64,000 nt of DNA from Megaleporinus macrocephalus (taxonomy: Eukaryota > Chordata > Actinopteri > Characiformes > Anostomidae): positions 10,670,595-10,734,594 of the forward strand of contig CM038705.1 of assembly GCA_021613375.1 (NCBI GenBank), written 5' to 3'. The stretch's first letter is position 1, and every line of letters begins with the position of its first letter. This document shows, in pieces, positions 22,231-34,130 of this stretch. The notes under the pieces are model-generated. The model was not told where the DNA came from. It was given only the letters and a program-made list of their open reading frames with translations, and ran no database searches. The translations under genes and the position numbers were made by a program.

Positions 22231-23302
22231 CTTCAGTTTTAAGTGGGCCTAAACAGATTGTCCCACACCTCCTTCTTTGTCCATTGGCTGGAGTCAGTAG
22301 AGCAATTCAAATTAGACTTTGGTTTATAGGCCTAACAAATCATTTGTCTGTTATAATTTATTGTCTGATAATCATGATATTGGTTCTACACGTTAGGTGT
22401 TTAGGTGTTGATATGCAAATGAGCTCTTAATTAACTTTTTAACTGATTAAGTTGACTAAACAATAGTGAAACTAGTGTAAAGTGTGTGTTAACATAGATA
22501 ACAGCATTAGTGACTCGCCTGTACATTTTAATATACTGCACATCGCTTACATCACAGTTAGAGTGTGTGACAGTATAATCACAGTACTAGTGCTGAGACC
22601 ATAGTGGTCAGCCCGACTCACACCTGCATCAGTATGCAGATCTCAACAAAGCTTCACTACTACCTGCTCACCCAATGTCGACTCGTTCTGACTCAGCCCC
22701 TGAGTTTAAGCCTCAACTTCCTCCGTCATGGCCTGTCTCTTTATCAGCACTCCTCTCTCTCTTCCTCTCTCCATCCCCTCTGCCCCAGCGGCTTCTGCTC
22801 TATTCATCAGCACTGACTTAATGATCCCAGATGGGCTGACTTGTATTCTGTGGGGGCGAGGTGCGACTGTCGGCGAATCACACGCACACGCGCATTTGAA
22901 AACATTTCAATTCCAGAACCGGCGGAGACAAGAGAGGGATAACCGTGGACAGGTGGCAGAAGTGTGAGCGTGCGTGCCTGAGTCGAGCAGGCCGGGCAGG
23001 AGGGACGGAGAGGAATGAGATGGAAAGGACTGAATGAGAATGAGAAAAGAAAGGAACAGAAACAACAGGGAGGCAGACAGAGGGACGTTAGATCATCCTC
23101 AGGACCAAAGTGTGCCTATTGTTTAGAAGAACAGCGCTGTGAGTCACGGACGCACACACAGACACTCGCATTTACCATCAGGCCAGCTTTGTGAAACGGT
23201 GCTCTGACTGAAATAGAAGCAGCCTGGTCATGCAGCGAGGGGATCGCCAACGCTGCCGGTAAACTTGAACACACACACTTGTTTTTTTTATGTGTATACT
23301 GT
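22231..23302. other. no recognised feature
   Basis: Single-copy-looking sequence. The part 22,830-23,240 is GC-richer than its surroundings with AG-rich runs. Open frames 22604-22816 and 22728-22967 have no recognisable product. Could hold regulatory sequence; no direct evidence. Confidence 0.35.
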
Positions 23303-23399
23303 GTCAGGATGTGGGGTCATCAATGTGTCCCATATATTCATCCCACACCTCAATAACAAGATTTTTACAAATAAAAGATCTATAACAGAGTGATAAGTA

Positions 23400-23452
23400 T
23401 TATATTATATTATATTATATTATATTATATCATATTATATTATATTATATAT
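23400..23452. repeat. (TTATA)n microsatellite
   Basis: Runs of 'attatatt' pentamer-type repeat within unit 1; a shorter copy lies at 23,711-23,732 in unit 2. Confidence 0.85.
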
Positions 23453-23540
23453 TCATTTATGTCTATGTCTAGTAAACCAACATGAAGACAATATTCACTC
23501 TCTATCCACTTTAGGAGCCCCTAACTTTCCCATGTGTCCC

Positions 23541-23644
<104 letters not shown>

Positions 23645-24877
23645 TATATTCATCCCACACCTCAATAACAGGATTATTACAAATAAAATGATCCATATCA
23701 GAGTGATAAGTATTATATTATATTATATTATATATTAATTTATGTCTATGTCTATTTAACCAACGTGAAGTCAATATTCAATCTCTATCCACTTTAGGAG
23801 CCCCTAACTTTGTCAGGATATGGGGTCTCCCATGTGTCCCATATGATCGCTGTCCAAAGACAAACATGTATTCATTGTGTCCTTTTTATTTTTCTGCATC
23901 ATTTCAACACAACAGCTGCTAATTACATTGTGTGAACATTTCATAATGAATGGACCAATAGAAATGCTCCAAATTAGCATGGAAAAGAATCTGGTTCCAT
24001 TGACTCACATTGAAAGTAAAGAGAGTTTCGTCCTCTTCTTCTAAAGTTGCAGTTTTGGAGATACTTATTTTTCCATTGGACAGTGATGATATATATTCTG
24101 TACATATGAATTCCACACCTTAGCTACAGTATAATTACAAAAAAAATGATTGACATCAGAGTAATAAACATTGTATTATACTGTACTTGCATTGGTCTCT
24201 CGGTATGTTCAGTAAACCAATGTGAAGACAATATTCACTCTCTATTCACTTTAGGAGACCCTAACTTTGTCATGGCTTGAGGTCACCCATGTGTCCCATA
24301 TGATCGCTGTTGAAAGACAAACATTTATCTTTTGTGTCCATTCATTTTTCTGCATCATTTGAACACGGCAGCTGCTGATTACATTGTATTAAAATAGCTT
24401 GGAAAAAAATCTGGTTCCACTGACTTACATTAAAAGTAAAGAGAGTTTCGTCCTCTCCTCTGAAGTTGCAGTTTTGGAGATACTTATTTTTCATTGGACA
24501 GTAATGATATACAGTATATTCTGTACATATTCACATATACACCTTCTACATCTGACGTACAGCATAATTACAAATAAAGAGATTATGAGTAATAAACATT
24601 GTATTATGTTGTATTTTCATTTATGTCATTGTCTGTTTAATAAACCAACGTGAAGACAATATTCATTCTCTATCCACTTTAAGAGCCCCTAACCTTGTCA
24701 TGGCATGGGGTCAAAATCATATAACTCAATTTTTGTCAATTTTGTGTGAATTGTGTGAACATTTTATGATGAATGGACCAATGGGAATTGACTTACAATG
24801 AAAGTAAATAGAGTTTAGTCATTTGTCATTTTGAAGATACTTGTTTTACATTAGACAGTGACAATATATATTCTTAT

Positions 24878-24881
24878 TATA

Positions 24882-24934
<53 letters not shown>
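24878..24934. repeat. (TA)n microsatellite
   Basis: Near-pure TA at the right end of the four-unit array, in the place where units 1 and 2 also have TA-rich runs. Confidence 0.9.
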
Positions 24935-24935
<1 letters not shown>

Positions 24936-24938
<3 letters not shown>

Positions 24939-25511
24939 AGTAAACCAACGTGAAGACAGATAGCTGGATGGATACAGTGGGGATGGTGAATGTATATCAT
25001 AGGCACCAAAATGCTGAAGTACACATACTAAGCATACTAAGCAATAAAGACCACCGAGCTAAAAGCTGTTTATAAAACTAAATATGACATTAGAGAAACT
25101 GATGTTTGTGCTGGGAATACAATACCAGGCCTCATTCAAATTGCTTTAGGATCTAGAGGTCATGACCTGAACATGAACTCCACGGAGGCTCCTAAGGCCT
25201 CCCAACATGCAACTTTCACGTCCATGTGTGTGTGTGTGTGTTGCTAGCATGGTCATGAACATGTGTGATACAAAAATAAACACGTTCCATCAAACCCGTA
25301 ACACGAGAACGTGACCTGTAAATATACACACAGCACACGCCCATGTGCTCACACTCCCAGTTCCACCACACCCACCCACACACACACTCGTTCAAGCGTC
25401 ACTGGAATCTCTCCTGTTTTTCTGGAAAATACTCAGGACAGCATGACCACGCGTATCAATATATACACACATGTCCACACACCTATAAAATAACTGCCAC
25501 ACATAGTTATA
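24936..25511. other. no recognised feature
   Basis: Mixed single-copy-looking sequence with a short (TG)n at about 25,226-25,241 and CA-rich patches near 25,325-25,390. The overlapping frames 25311-25540 have no recognisable product. Confidence 0.4.
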
Positions 25512-26110
25512 CACCCACCGGCCACTTCATTAGGTCCTAGTATATACACTCATTATCCATTTTATAATATATATAATATACAGTTTATAAGCTCCACTTA
25601 CAATATAGGAGCATTTTGTAGTTCTTTTACTTCAAAGACAGACTGTAGTCCATCTGATTCTCTGTGTGTACTTTGTTCCCCTGTTCTCCAATGGTCAGGA
25701 CCCCCATAGGATTACCACAGAGCAGGTATTACTGGCTACTGTGTCCACTCACTGTCCACTCTGTTAGACACTCTTGCTGGTCTAGCTTATAGATGTAAAG
25801 TCAGAGACAATAGCTTATCTGTTGCTGCACTGTATGTGTTGGTCATTAAGTGTATTGGTCATCACAGTTCTCTGCCAAACAGGACGCTGTTGGCTGGGTA
25901 TTTCTGGTTGGTGGACTATTCTCAGTCCAGCAGTGGCACTGAGTTGTTTAAAATCTCCAGCAGCACTGCTGTGTCTGATCCGCTCACACCAGCACAACAC
26001 ACACTAACACACCACTATCACGCCAGTGTCACTGCAGTGCTGAGAATGATTCACCTCCCTAATATAACCTGCTCTGTGGTGACACTGTGGGGGTCCTAAC
26101 CATTAAAGAA
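25512..26110. mobile_element. foldback DNA element, family B, copy 4 (both arms)
   Basis: The left outer end 'cccaccggccacttcattag' leads into 'ctccacttacaatataggag', 'gactgtagtccatctgattc' and the inner left arm 'aggacccccataggattacc'. After a loop with 'gctgggtatttctggttggt' the right arm follows ('tgatccgctcacaccagcac', 'gtgacactgtgggggtccta'). Open frames within (25815-26099) are shadows of the palindrome. Confidence 0.75.
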
Positions 26111-26114
26111 CATA

Positions 26115-26475
26115 GTCCATTGTGGTTTTTGGGATGTGTTTAGGATCATTATCATTATTAAAAAAGAAAGCCCTCCTCAGCTTTTTCATAATTTGCTGGT
26201 ATATTATTTGTATCCAATCTTCTCTTTACCAGTGAGATGTTACTTATTGCTACGGGCTGCAACACAAGATCAACTCACTTCTGTGTTTAACAATCGAAAA
26301 GGTGTTTTTTTCATTAAATTCTGCACCAAACATACCAAAAAGTTCCCCTGTAAAGTTATTTCCAAGACGCTCCAGGCTTTAGATGTTCCATTGCAAATGT
26401 CTGGCACTAAATGTGAAATCACATTCTTTCTTTTTAGTTACAAACTAAATCTGAATACCAGCATCAATGAGAACA
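26115..26475 (-). pseudogene. Tc1/mariner transposase fossil (Tc1-d)
   Basis: On the minus strand the sequence reads FGMFGAEFNEKNTFSIVKH (about 26,285-26,335). This matches the Tc1 transposase motif G-A-x-F-N-E-K-N-T-x-P-T-V-K-H that precedes GGGS-MVWG between the first and second catalytic Asp. Stops and frameshifts surround it, and no terminal repeats are seen. The plus-strand open frame 26136-26489 is a shadow. Tc1 transposases cut and paste DNA with a DDE catalytic triad; this copy is inactive. Confidence 0.7.
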
Positions 26476-26798
26476 GCATGTTAGCCTAAACAAATGTTTT
26501 TAATCTGGATTTGAAACCTTATATCAAGTTTGAACCTCTAATATTATTTCCAAAGCTATTTCATTGTGTAGTAGCTTATTGGAACAAGCCTCAGTAAACA
26601 TGCCTCAGCTGGGCAAAGTGGTCTACATGTACTATAACTCCAAACAGATCAGTAAGATGTGCTGCCAGTAAAGCCAATACAAACCCAATAAGTCTGAACT
26701 AATATGCTAATAACGCTGGATTCCTGGTGAGCGTATAGGCTTTCTAGTGGGGAACCATCATGGCCCTCTATGCCCTCTTAGAGGACCTAAAATATTCT

Positions 26799-26802
<4 letters not shown>
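26476..26802. other. no recognised feature
   Basis: The words 'aagcctcagtaaac', 'gtagtagcttattggaacaa' and 'aatacaaacccaataagtct' form no pattern I recognise; no repeat, RNA gene or open frame of note. Confidence 0.4.
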
Positions 26803-26847
<45 letters not shown>

Positions 26848-26878
26848 CATGTATATACATTGTCGAACTGTAAGTAGA

Positions 26879-26943
<65 letters not shown>

Positions 26944-26962
26944 CTACTTACAGTTCGACAAT
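26803..26962. repeat. simple repeats inside a perfect 22 bp inverted repeat
   Basis: (AC)n at 26803-26833 passes into (AT)n. Then a 22-base arm (26859-26880: attgtcgaactgtaagta + gata), a poly-A run, and (AT)n to 26,940. The exact reverse complement of the arm follows at 26941-26962. The centre is about 60 bases of A/T only. See finding. Confidence 0.9.
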
Positions 26963-28144
26963 CAACATCTAAACAATTACAAAAATATAGACAAATAAAT
27001 TATTCAAACGTGTGTATTCAATCTGTGTTGGAGCGTGGGCGGGCTTAACAGTATGATCACTTCCGCCTAGGCTACCACCGCTAGCTAGTTTGCTGAGTCA
27101 CAGTGGGAGCCCATGTCTCGCCCCCAAACTGTTGGGGGGAGAGGGCCGAGGCTTAAGGGTCACGGTTCACTACTGAGGCTTTTGCATTGTGAATGAGCCG
27201 GTAACATGGTACAGTAGTCTACTCTAGCAGTTACAACAACACAAACTAGTTTCCCAGCATGTGGTAGGGACAGCATGTGTCAATCCCTTGCTACGAAAGA
27301 ACACGTTAGTCCAGCAGATCTGGACTCGCTGCAGTGAATGATGGACTGCAGCTCTCTTTTGGCCACACAGCCTGTATTCCATTGTGCTCTGTGAGCGTAA
27401 GTAGCTACATACATGGTGTAAAGCGGTTGTGTCTGTCCTTTCCACACGACACGTTCACCGTTTCGCGTGAGTGTGTGTGTGGGAGAGCCTATGTGTGTGC
27501 CGTTCCCCAGGCCTTGACCACAGTGGTCATTGTGGTCAGGTGATCCTCTCTCCTCTCTCTCTCTCTTTCTTGCCGCTCTCTCTTTCTCTCTTTGCCGTCC
27601 TCCCACTCTTTTTCACCTTTTCACCTCCTTCCCTCTCTCCTCTCTCCATGCTCTCTCCGTTTTTCACTCCTTTGCTGCGTGGATGACAGCTGCGGTTCGT
27701 TTCTGCTGCACTCTTGTGCTGTTTTGAATTGGCAGTGTTGAGTTTCGGCAAACTTTTTCGGCACACGATTTCCTAGCCTTAAATCAAAAGTCACCGATTA
27801 GCCGGGACGCTTTTTTGGCGTCTGGAAAATTGGTGTTTGGCAGTGTGTTGGTTGAAATCGTTCCTCAGGTGTGAGTTACACCAGTTAGCCACATATATGT
27901 GCAGAAATTGGGGTGGACAAGCAGTACAAACCATGCTAACGCTATCCCGTATAGCTAAATGTTGGAGCTTCAGTAAGGTTTCACAGAAAACCCTCCACCA
28001 CTCCTCGCTGTCTGGTTGATCTGAAGTAGTCCACTTTAGTTTACAGGCAGTGGACATAGAGAAACAGAGTTAGTCTTAGCCTATGTATCAGAGTATGTAC
28101 CATGTTACTTAGTCAGCTGCAACAGGGCCTTGGTGGGAAGCACA
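26963..28144. other. no firmly recognised feature
   Basis: GC-richer than average in 27,030-27,180 ('ctcgcccccaaactgttggg'); a short CT-rich run lies at 27,545-27,660. The minus-strand frame 27791-28057 contains SEEWWRVFCE and several hydrophobic stretches that faintly recall the C-terminal part of L1-type ORF2. The fit is too weak to call. Confidence 0.35.
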
Positions 28145-28537
28145 TACACCCACCAGCTACTTCATTAGGTATACCTCCTGGTTTTAACACTCCCTGTCCA
28201 TTTGATCAGCTTTACTTTCAGAATTTAAAACTATAGTCCATTTGTTTCTCTGTATTCTGTATATACCCTCTTCTTCAATGGTCAGGAACCCACACAGGGC
28301 CACCAAGGAGCAGGTATTATGTGGGTGGTGGATCATTCTCAGTACTGCAGTGACCCTGATCCTGACACTGATGCAGTATGGGATGTGCTGGTGTGAGTGG
28401 ATCAGACACAGTAGTGTGGCTGGAGTGAATCAGATGAACTACAGTCTGTGAGTATTGAACTACAAACTGTATTGAAGCTCCACTTACCGTATCGATAAAT
28501 GTAGATAGAAGGAGGTAATGAAGTGGTAGGTGGGTCC
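28145..28537. mobile_element. foldback DNA element, family B, copy 5 (short, with terminal inverted repeats)
   Basis: The left end 'acacccaccagctacttcat' is mirrored at the right by 'aatgaagtggtaggtgggt' (about 28,519-28,537). Inside are the left-arm blocks 'tatagtccatttgtttctct' and 'gtgctggtgtgagtggatca', and the reversed outer block 'gaactacagtctgtgagtat'. It shows what the outer ends of family B look like, and that they resemble the 42 bp minisatellite core. Confidence 0.7.
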
Positions 28538-28609
28538 TGTTCTATTGTAGTCTCTCTGTAACCATAACGACACACGTCCATTGTCCACTAGCAGGTTTTA
28601 AAACATCCT

Positions 28610-29345
28610 TTTATGTATGAAACTGTCCAGCAATGTGGTGACGCAACAGGTTGTTACTTTTCACCGGGTTGAACTCGGCTCTCTTGTGCACTAGCTCGGC
28701 GCTAAGATTGGAAAAGAAGCTAATCTGTCTCATACAACAGCCCCCAAATTAATTCCTTCTTCTTAAAGTGATGCGTACGGGCAATCGTGGCTCTCAGTGG
28801 ACGGTTTGGTGGTGATAGTGGCCATAAAGCACGAAGAGCCCGATCAACTTCAGGTTTGCGGGGAAAACGGTTCTCTCCAAAAACCTCCATTAGAACGGAT
28901 TCCAGATAAATCGTAGGATTGTCTTTTTCAATCTTTTCTGGTAGACCACTCTAATGTTTTGACACCTGAAGCTGTTTTCCAGATCGTCCACTCGCGCTCG
29001 TAAATGTGCTCTTTCGGTTTGCAGTGATGTCAGAGCACCTCGGAGCTCAGATGCTGTTGAGGGTCGTCAGAGTGCATTCAATCCCCTTAATTTTCTTTTC
29101 GTCGTCAGATACTTTTGTTTGGAGTACGGTAACAGACGCCCAGAGCTCTGTCAGGATTTCAGTCTGCATACTCGAGACATCGGATCTAATAGCGTCGATC
29201 AACTCTTCCATGTAACTTGGCATTAGCACTTTAGCGCTAACGTTATCATGATGGCTAGCAGCACTGTGACAAGCCGCTTCCTTCGACTTGGTGTTGTCCC
29301 TGGAGGACGGAATTTTCAGACAAATGCACGCGCCATTTAGCTGCA
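28610..29345 (-). pseudogene. L1/Tx1-type LINE ORF1 fossil
   Basis: Minus-strand conceptual translation, across two frameshifts and a stop, gives ORF1 hallmarks in the right order. First a helical N-terminal part (from about 29,340: SSRDNTKSKEAA, then MPSYMEELIDAIRSDVSS) and coiled-coil-like sequence with LRARVDDLENSFRCQNIRVV (about 28,955-29,015). Next an RRM-like part (GLPEKIEKDNPTIYL, then EVDRALRALWPL) and a C-terminal part with LSAELVHKRAEFNPVK (about 28,660-28,710). ORF1 proteins of L1-type retrotransposons bind RNA as trimers. No reverse-transcriptase part follows downstream on the minus strand; family B (28145-28537) lies there instead. The plus-strand frame 29006-29215 is a shadow. 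Confidence 0.85.
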
Positions 29346-29474
29346 GTATGGGCGTGTAACAAATAAACTACCCTGCAAAACAAAACAAAACAAATAAATC
29401 GAAGAGTATATGAGGAGCGCAAGGATGGATGTCTCTACTCTGGAATCACCAGAAGCTGTCCTCCGCAATATATT

Positions 29475-31640
29475 TTTACTAATCTTGAATGATCGTAATG
29501 ATCACCAAATGATCTAGCAAAATCTAGCAAATCTGCAAGATAAGGGTTGGACCGTGGCTCAGTTGGAGATATCTGGGTGTAGACTTTGAATACGATGAGC
29601 CCGATCTTGAATGATCGTAATGATCACCAAATGATCAAGCAAAATCTAGCAAATCTGCAAGATAAGGGTTGGACTGTGGCTCAGTTGGAGATATCTGGGT
29701 ATAGACTTTGAATACGATGAGCTCGATCTTGAATGATCATAATAATCATCAAATGATCTAGCAAAATCTAGCAAATCTGCAAGATAAGGGTTGGACTGTG
29801 GTTCAGTTGGAGATATCTGGGTGTAGACTTTGGATACGATGAGCTCGATCTTGAATGATCATAATAATCATCAAATGATCTAGCAAAATCTAGCAAATCT
29901 GCAAGATAAGGGTTGGACTGTGGCTCAGTTGGAGATATCTGGGTGTAGACTTTGAAAACGATGAGCCCGATCTTGAATGATTGTAATGATCACCAAATGA
30001 TCTAGCAAAATCTAGCAAATCTGCAAGATAAGGGTTGGACTGTGGCTCAGTTGAAGATATCTGGGTGTAGACTTTGAATACGATGAGCCCGATCTTGAAT
30101 GATTGTAATGATTACCAAATGATCTAGCAAAATCTAGCAAATCTGCAAGATAAGGGTTGGAATGTGGCTCAGTTGGAGATATCTGGGTGTAGACTTTGAA
30201 TACGATGAGCCCGATCTTGAATGATCATAATAATCATCAAATGATCTAGCAAAATCTAGCAAATCTGCAAGATAAGGGTTGGACTGTGGCTCAGTTGGAG
30301 ATATCTGGGTGTAGACTTTGAATACGATGAGCCCGATCTTGAATGATCATAATGATGACCAAATGATCTAGCAAAATCTAGCAAATCTGCAAGATACGGG
30401 TTGGACTGTGGCTCAGTTGGAGATATCTGGCTGCAGACTTTGAATATGATGAGCTCAATCTTGAATGATCATAATGATCACCAAATGATCTAGCAAAATC
30501 TAGCAAATCTGCAAGATAAGGGTTGGACTGTGGCTCAGTTGAAGCTATCTGGGTGTAGACTTTGAATATGATGAGCCCGATCTTGAATGATTGTAATGAT
30601 TACCAAATTATCTAGCAAATCTGCAAGATAAGGGTTGGAATGTGGCTCAGTTGGAGATATCTGGGTGTAGACTTTGAATATGATGAGCTCGATCTTGAAT
30701 GATAGTAATGATCACCAAATGATCTAGCAAAATCTAGCAAATCTGCAAGATAAGGGTTAGACTGTGGCTCAGTTGGAGATATCTGGGTGTAGACTTTGAA
30801 TATGATGAGCCAGATCTTGAATGATTGTAATGATTACCAAATGATCTAGCAAAATCTAGCAAATCTGCAAGATAAGGGTTGGTCTGTGACTCAGTTAGAG
30901 ATATCTGGGTGTAGACTTTGAATACGATGAGCCCGATCTTGAATGATCATAATGATCACCAAATGATCTAGAAAAATCTAGCAAATCTGCAAGATAAGGG
31001 TTAGACTGTGGCTCAGTTGGAGATATCTGGGTGTAGACTTTGAATATGATGAGCCCGATCTTGAATGATCGTAATAATCACCAAAAGATCTAGCAAAATC
31101 TAGCAAATCTGCAAGATAAGGGTTGGAATGTGGCTCAGTTGGAGATATCTGGGTGTAGACTTTGAATACGATGAGCCCGATCATGAATGATTGTAATGAT
31201 CACCAAATGATCTAGAAAAATCTAGCAAATCTGCAAGATAAGGGTTGGACTGTGGCTCAGTTGAAGATATCTGGGTGTAGACTTTGAATACGATGAGCCC
31301 GATCTTGAATGATTGTAATGATTACCAAATGATCTAGCAAAATCTAGCAAATCTGCAAGATAAGGGTTGGAATGTGGCTCAGTTGGAGATATCTGGGTGT
31401 AGACTTTGAATACGATGAGCTCAATCTTGAATGATCGTAATAATCACCAAATGATCTAGCAAAATCTAGCAAATCTGCAAGATAAGGGTTGGACCGTGGC
31501 TCAGTTGGAGATATCTGGGTGTAGACTTTGAATACGATGAGCCCGATCTTGAATTATAGTAATGATCACCAAATGATCTAGCAAAATCTATCTCTTGGCA
31601 AGACAAGGTTTGGACTCAATTGGAGATATGTGAGTGTAGA
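29475..31640. repeat. satellite array, 122 bp unit, ~18 units
   Basis: The block 'gatcttgaatgatcgtaatg' recurs at 29,603, 29,725, 29,847 and so on, at 122-base steps. Other unit landmarks are 'ctagcaaatctgcaagataa', 'gtggctcagttggagatatc' and 'gggtgtagactttgaatacg'. Units differ at a handful of sites (cgtaa/cataa/tgtaa, acgatgagccc/acgatgagctc), and one unit near 30,605 has lost ~9 bases. The last unit (from ~31,590) is degenerate. Non-coding: the frame 30978-31184 is accidental. Confidence 0.92.
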
Positions 31641-32612
31641 CTTTGTTGTTCTGTATCAGTAATTCGTAGAATTAGTCTGGCTGCTTACGAGCTTCATCTT
31701 TCAGATAAAATCCAGCTCATGATGGTAGCACAGAGTATTCAGAAATAGCACCCCTTTTAGTTTGGGAATGCCATTACAGGTGGAGCGAAAAATTCAAACC
31801 AGAAGTAGGACTGTAGGTTTGATTGTGGGCTAAACTGTAGCTTCCCATATTCACATATTTGGCTGCACAATTTTTTTGGCATCGTATCTACGCGACAGCT
31901 GTTAAGACTCTAGTGATGTGATGTTGTTTTCATTTTTTTTTTTTTTTGTGGATACTAGTGTTTCCATTGTCGGTGCATTAGCTCTGCTGGTCGTGCCGCT
32001 CTCTCGTCTGCCGGCGCGTCGTGATGCATTATACACTGTTTTATCGTCGGCGTGTCAGGCGGTGTGTTGTGTTGATGTTCTATGTGAGTGTGTTCGGGAC
32101 AGCCTGTGTTATTGGCAGGGGGGGATGTGCGAAACTTGTTGCATAAGCGGCACATAATTAACAAGAACGTCGTGTCTCACACTGATTCGGACTATTAAGG
32201 GTTCTCCCTCTGCCTTACACATACACAACTGGGCACTAACCTATTTATCAAACTGGAGGCCGAAACAGGTTTGCGTTACTGTAGGAAGGTATCTAGCAAT
32301 ATGCTGGATTCGAGATGACGTTCTCTTCAGTGGGGGCTCTGCAGGTCTTCAGAGGTCTGCAGGAAAGGCCTAATGGGAAAAGAAAAATACATGTTTATAA
32401 TTTTTACTTCATTTTAATTGAATGGAACTATGCTTATAAAGAAACAGAGGACCTAAAATCTTGAAATGAGCACTGAAAAATTATCCAATCAGATTTCTGT
32501 TTGAGGCTCAACAGAGGCAGCTCTATGCCAGATTTATTTACTGGGAAAAGGTAGTTGCTGCAAATGTAAAATAAATGTCAATACGACTGTTAAAAACCCA
32601 ATATATCATAAT
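31641..32612. other. no recognised feature
   Basis: Single-copy-looking sequence. Poly-T lies at 31,929-31,947. Frames on both strands at 31918-32164 (including a cysteine-rich 79-residue product) match no family I know. Confidence 0.35.
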
Positions 32613-33149
32613 ATACAACACTGTGATGAAGTTTTGGGGAGATTATATTTAAAAAGCTATTTTGTTCCATAAGGGAAGCTTTTATTTGCTCAGATAAGCA
32701 TCCTTTACATTAAATATTCAAACAGTATTTATACAGTATGTAGTGCTTCTACATACATCAGTGTGTTTATTTAACCCTTTGGAAGCTTCTACTTGTGGAA
32801 ACAACCCAGTATTAATTACAGTTCTCATCTAATACCTGCTTTGACTGCTCAGTACTTCATTAAGCTAAATCAAAATTGCTGCTGAAGGAACTGAATACAT
32901 TCATACAATGTTTGGGGCGTCCAGGAGAAATCTGGAACTGCACTTTGTTCTTCAAACTGGAGCTCAATATATGATTTACTTCTTTCACAATAAGATATTT
33001 TTGCTACTTTGTATTGCATGTATGATTATTTTCATCTGTTCTGATCATATCTGGTGTTCTTACTGGTGAAAATACACTAACTGATAAAACAGGGCTTAAA
33101 GGGTTTAAAACAATAAGCTGCCAATGAGGTGCTTTTGCACAGTAGTGTA
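32613..33149. mobile_element. MITE family A, copy 3
   Basis: It starts 'acaacactgtgatgaagttt' and ends 'gcttttgcacagtagtgta'. It shares 'ttatttaaccctttggaagc', 'tctcatctaatacctgcttt' and 'tggggcgtccaggagaaatc' with copies 2 and 4. About 537 bases, the longest copy here; no coding capacity. Confidence 0.75.
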
Positions 33150-33824
33150 GCAGAAATATCCTAATTTATTATTAGATCTCTAATTATTATTACCCCCAAT
33201 TAGCCTTAGTTTTTTTTTTTATATAAATTTTGACCACGTTTTGACATATGCAACCTGAACTGAAGGCATATCTTTAATAGACACAGTTTGACAATGGTTG
33301 TATTGTGATTACATTGCTACATATTGTGATATACATTAAAATATATTGGTGAGTCAATAATGTGGTATGGTCCACCGGCATTAGTTTTATTTGTTAGATT
33401 ACACACATACCTTGATTCATCTCACCATTAACAGAACTACTTTGTGACTGGTTATAGGGGTCATTTGCATATTGCAGCCTTCTGTGATGTCAGTATTGTA
33501 AAGGCCAATATGGTAATAATGACTAACAACCAGCTGTGCAGACCTATCAGTGAGTGTCTGCATGTTATGAGTGCAGTAGAGTCTAAAATATTTGTTTAAA
33601 CCTGTTGGGACCAGACTATTTACACTGGTCTTCTTTGGTTCACGTTTGAGACGTCTCTGCATTAGTTTTGCACCAAGTTTATTCTTCCTGCCTACTTTTA
33701 TAAGACCACCCCCAAACTCAACCGGACATTAAAAGCAGTCAATCAGTCAAGACGTGCTTGGTGTCCAGAAGTTGCTTCTTTACTTTCCAACTGGAGCTGC
33801 TAGGCTAATGAGGCAATAACCCAA
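33150..33824. other. no recognised feature
   Basis: AT-rich sequence; the minus-strand frame 33417-33662 has no recognisable product. From 33,725 on there may be unrecognised repeat sequence ('gtcaatcagtcaagacgtgc'). Confidence 0.35.
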
Positions 33825-34130
33825 ACATCCATTCATCCATTATCTGCCACTTAATCCCGCTAGTCGGGGTCACGGGGGGGGCTGGAGCCAATCCCAGCAT
33901 CATTGGGCGAAGGCAGGGTTCACCATGGACATTCGCCAATTCATCACATGACCAACACTTTCTCACACACTCAAACATACAGGCAATTTAGAGTGAGGAT
34001 CAACCTAACATTCATGTGTTTGGACTGTGGGAGGAAACCAGAGTATCCGGAGGAAACCCACTCAAGTACCGGGAGAACATGCCCCCTCCACACAGAACGG
34101 CCCGGACCGGGAATCAACAGTGCTAACCAC
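33825..34130 (-). mobile_element. tRNA-headed SINE, body (interrupted; head continues at 34699)
   Basis: Reading on the minus strand, head to tail: the promoter region near 34,100 (with 'cggtccgggccgttctgtgt' just after the B-box area), then 'tactctggtttcctcccaca', 'cactctaaattgcctgtatg', 'gctccagcccccccc', and an ATGG/TGGATG-type tail ('aatggatgaatgg', about 33,826-33,838). The same family occurs at 55905-56025 and 59771-60070. The element is cut by another transposon at 34,131. Confidence 0.8.

Noticed and set aside
26136..26489. 117-codon plus-strand frame
   Set aside because: It is antisense to a Tc1 transposase fossil readable on the minus strand.
27791..28057. Possible L1 ORF2 C-terminal fragment
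   Set aside because: Only a loose resemblance (SEEWWRVFCE); no Cys-His motif or neighbouring reverse-transcriptase motif.
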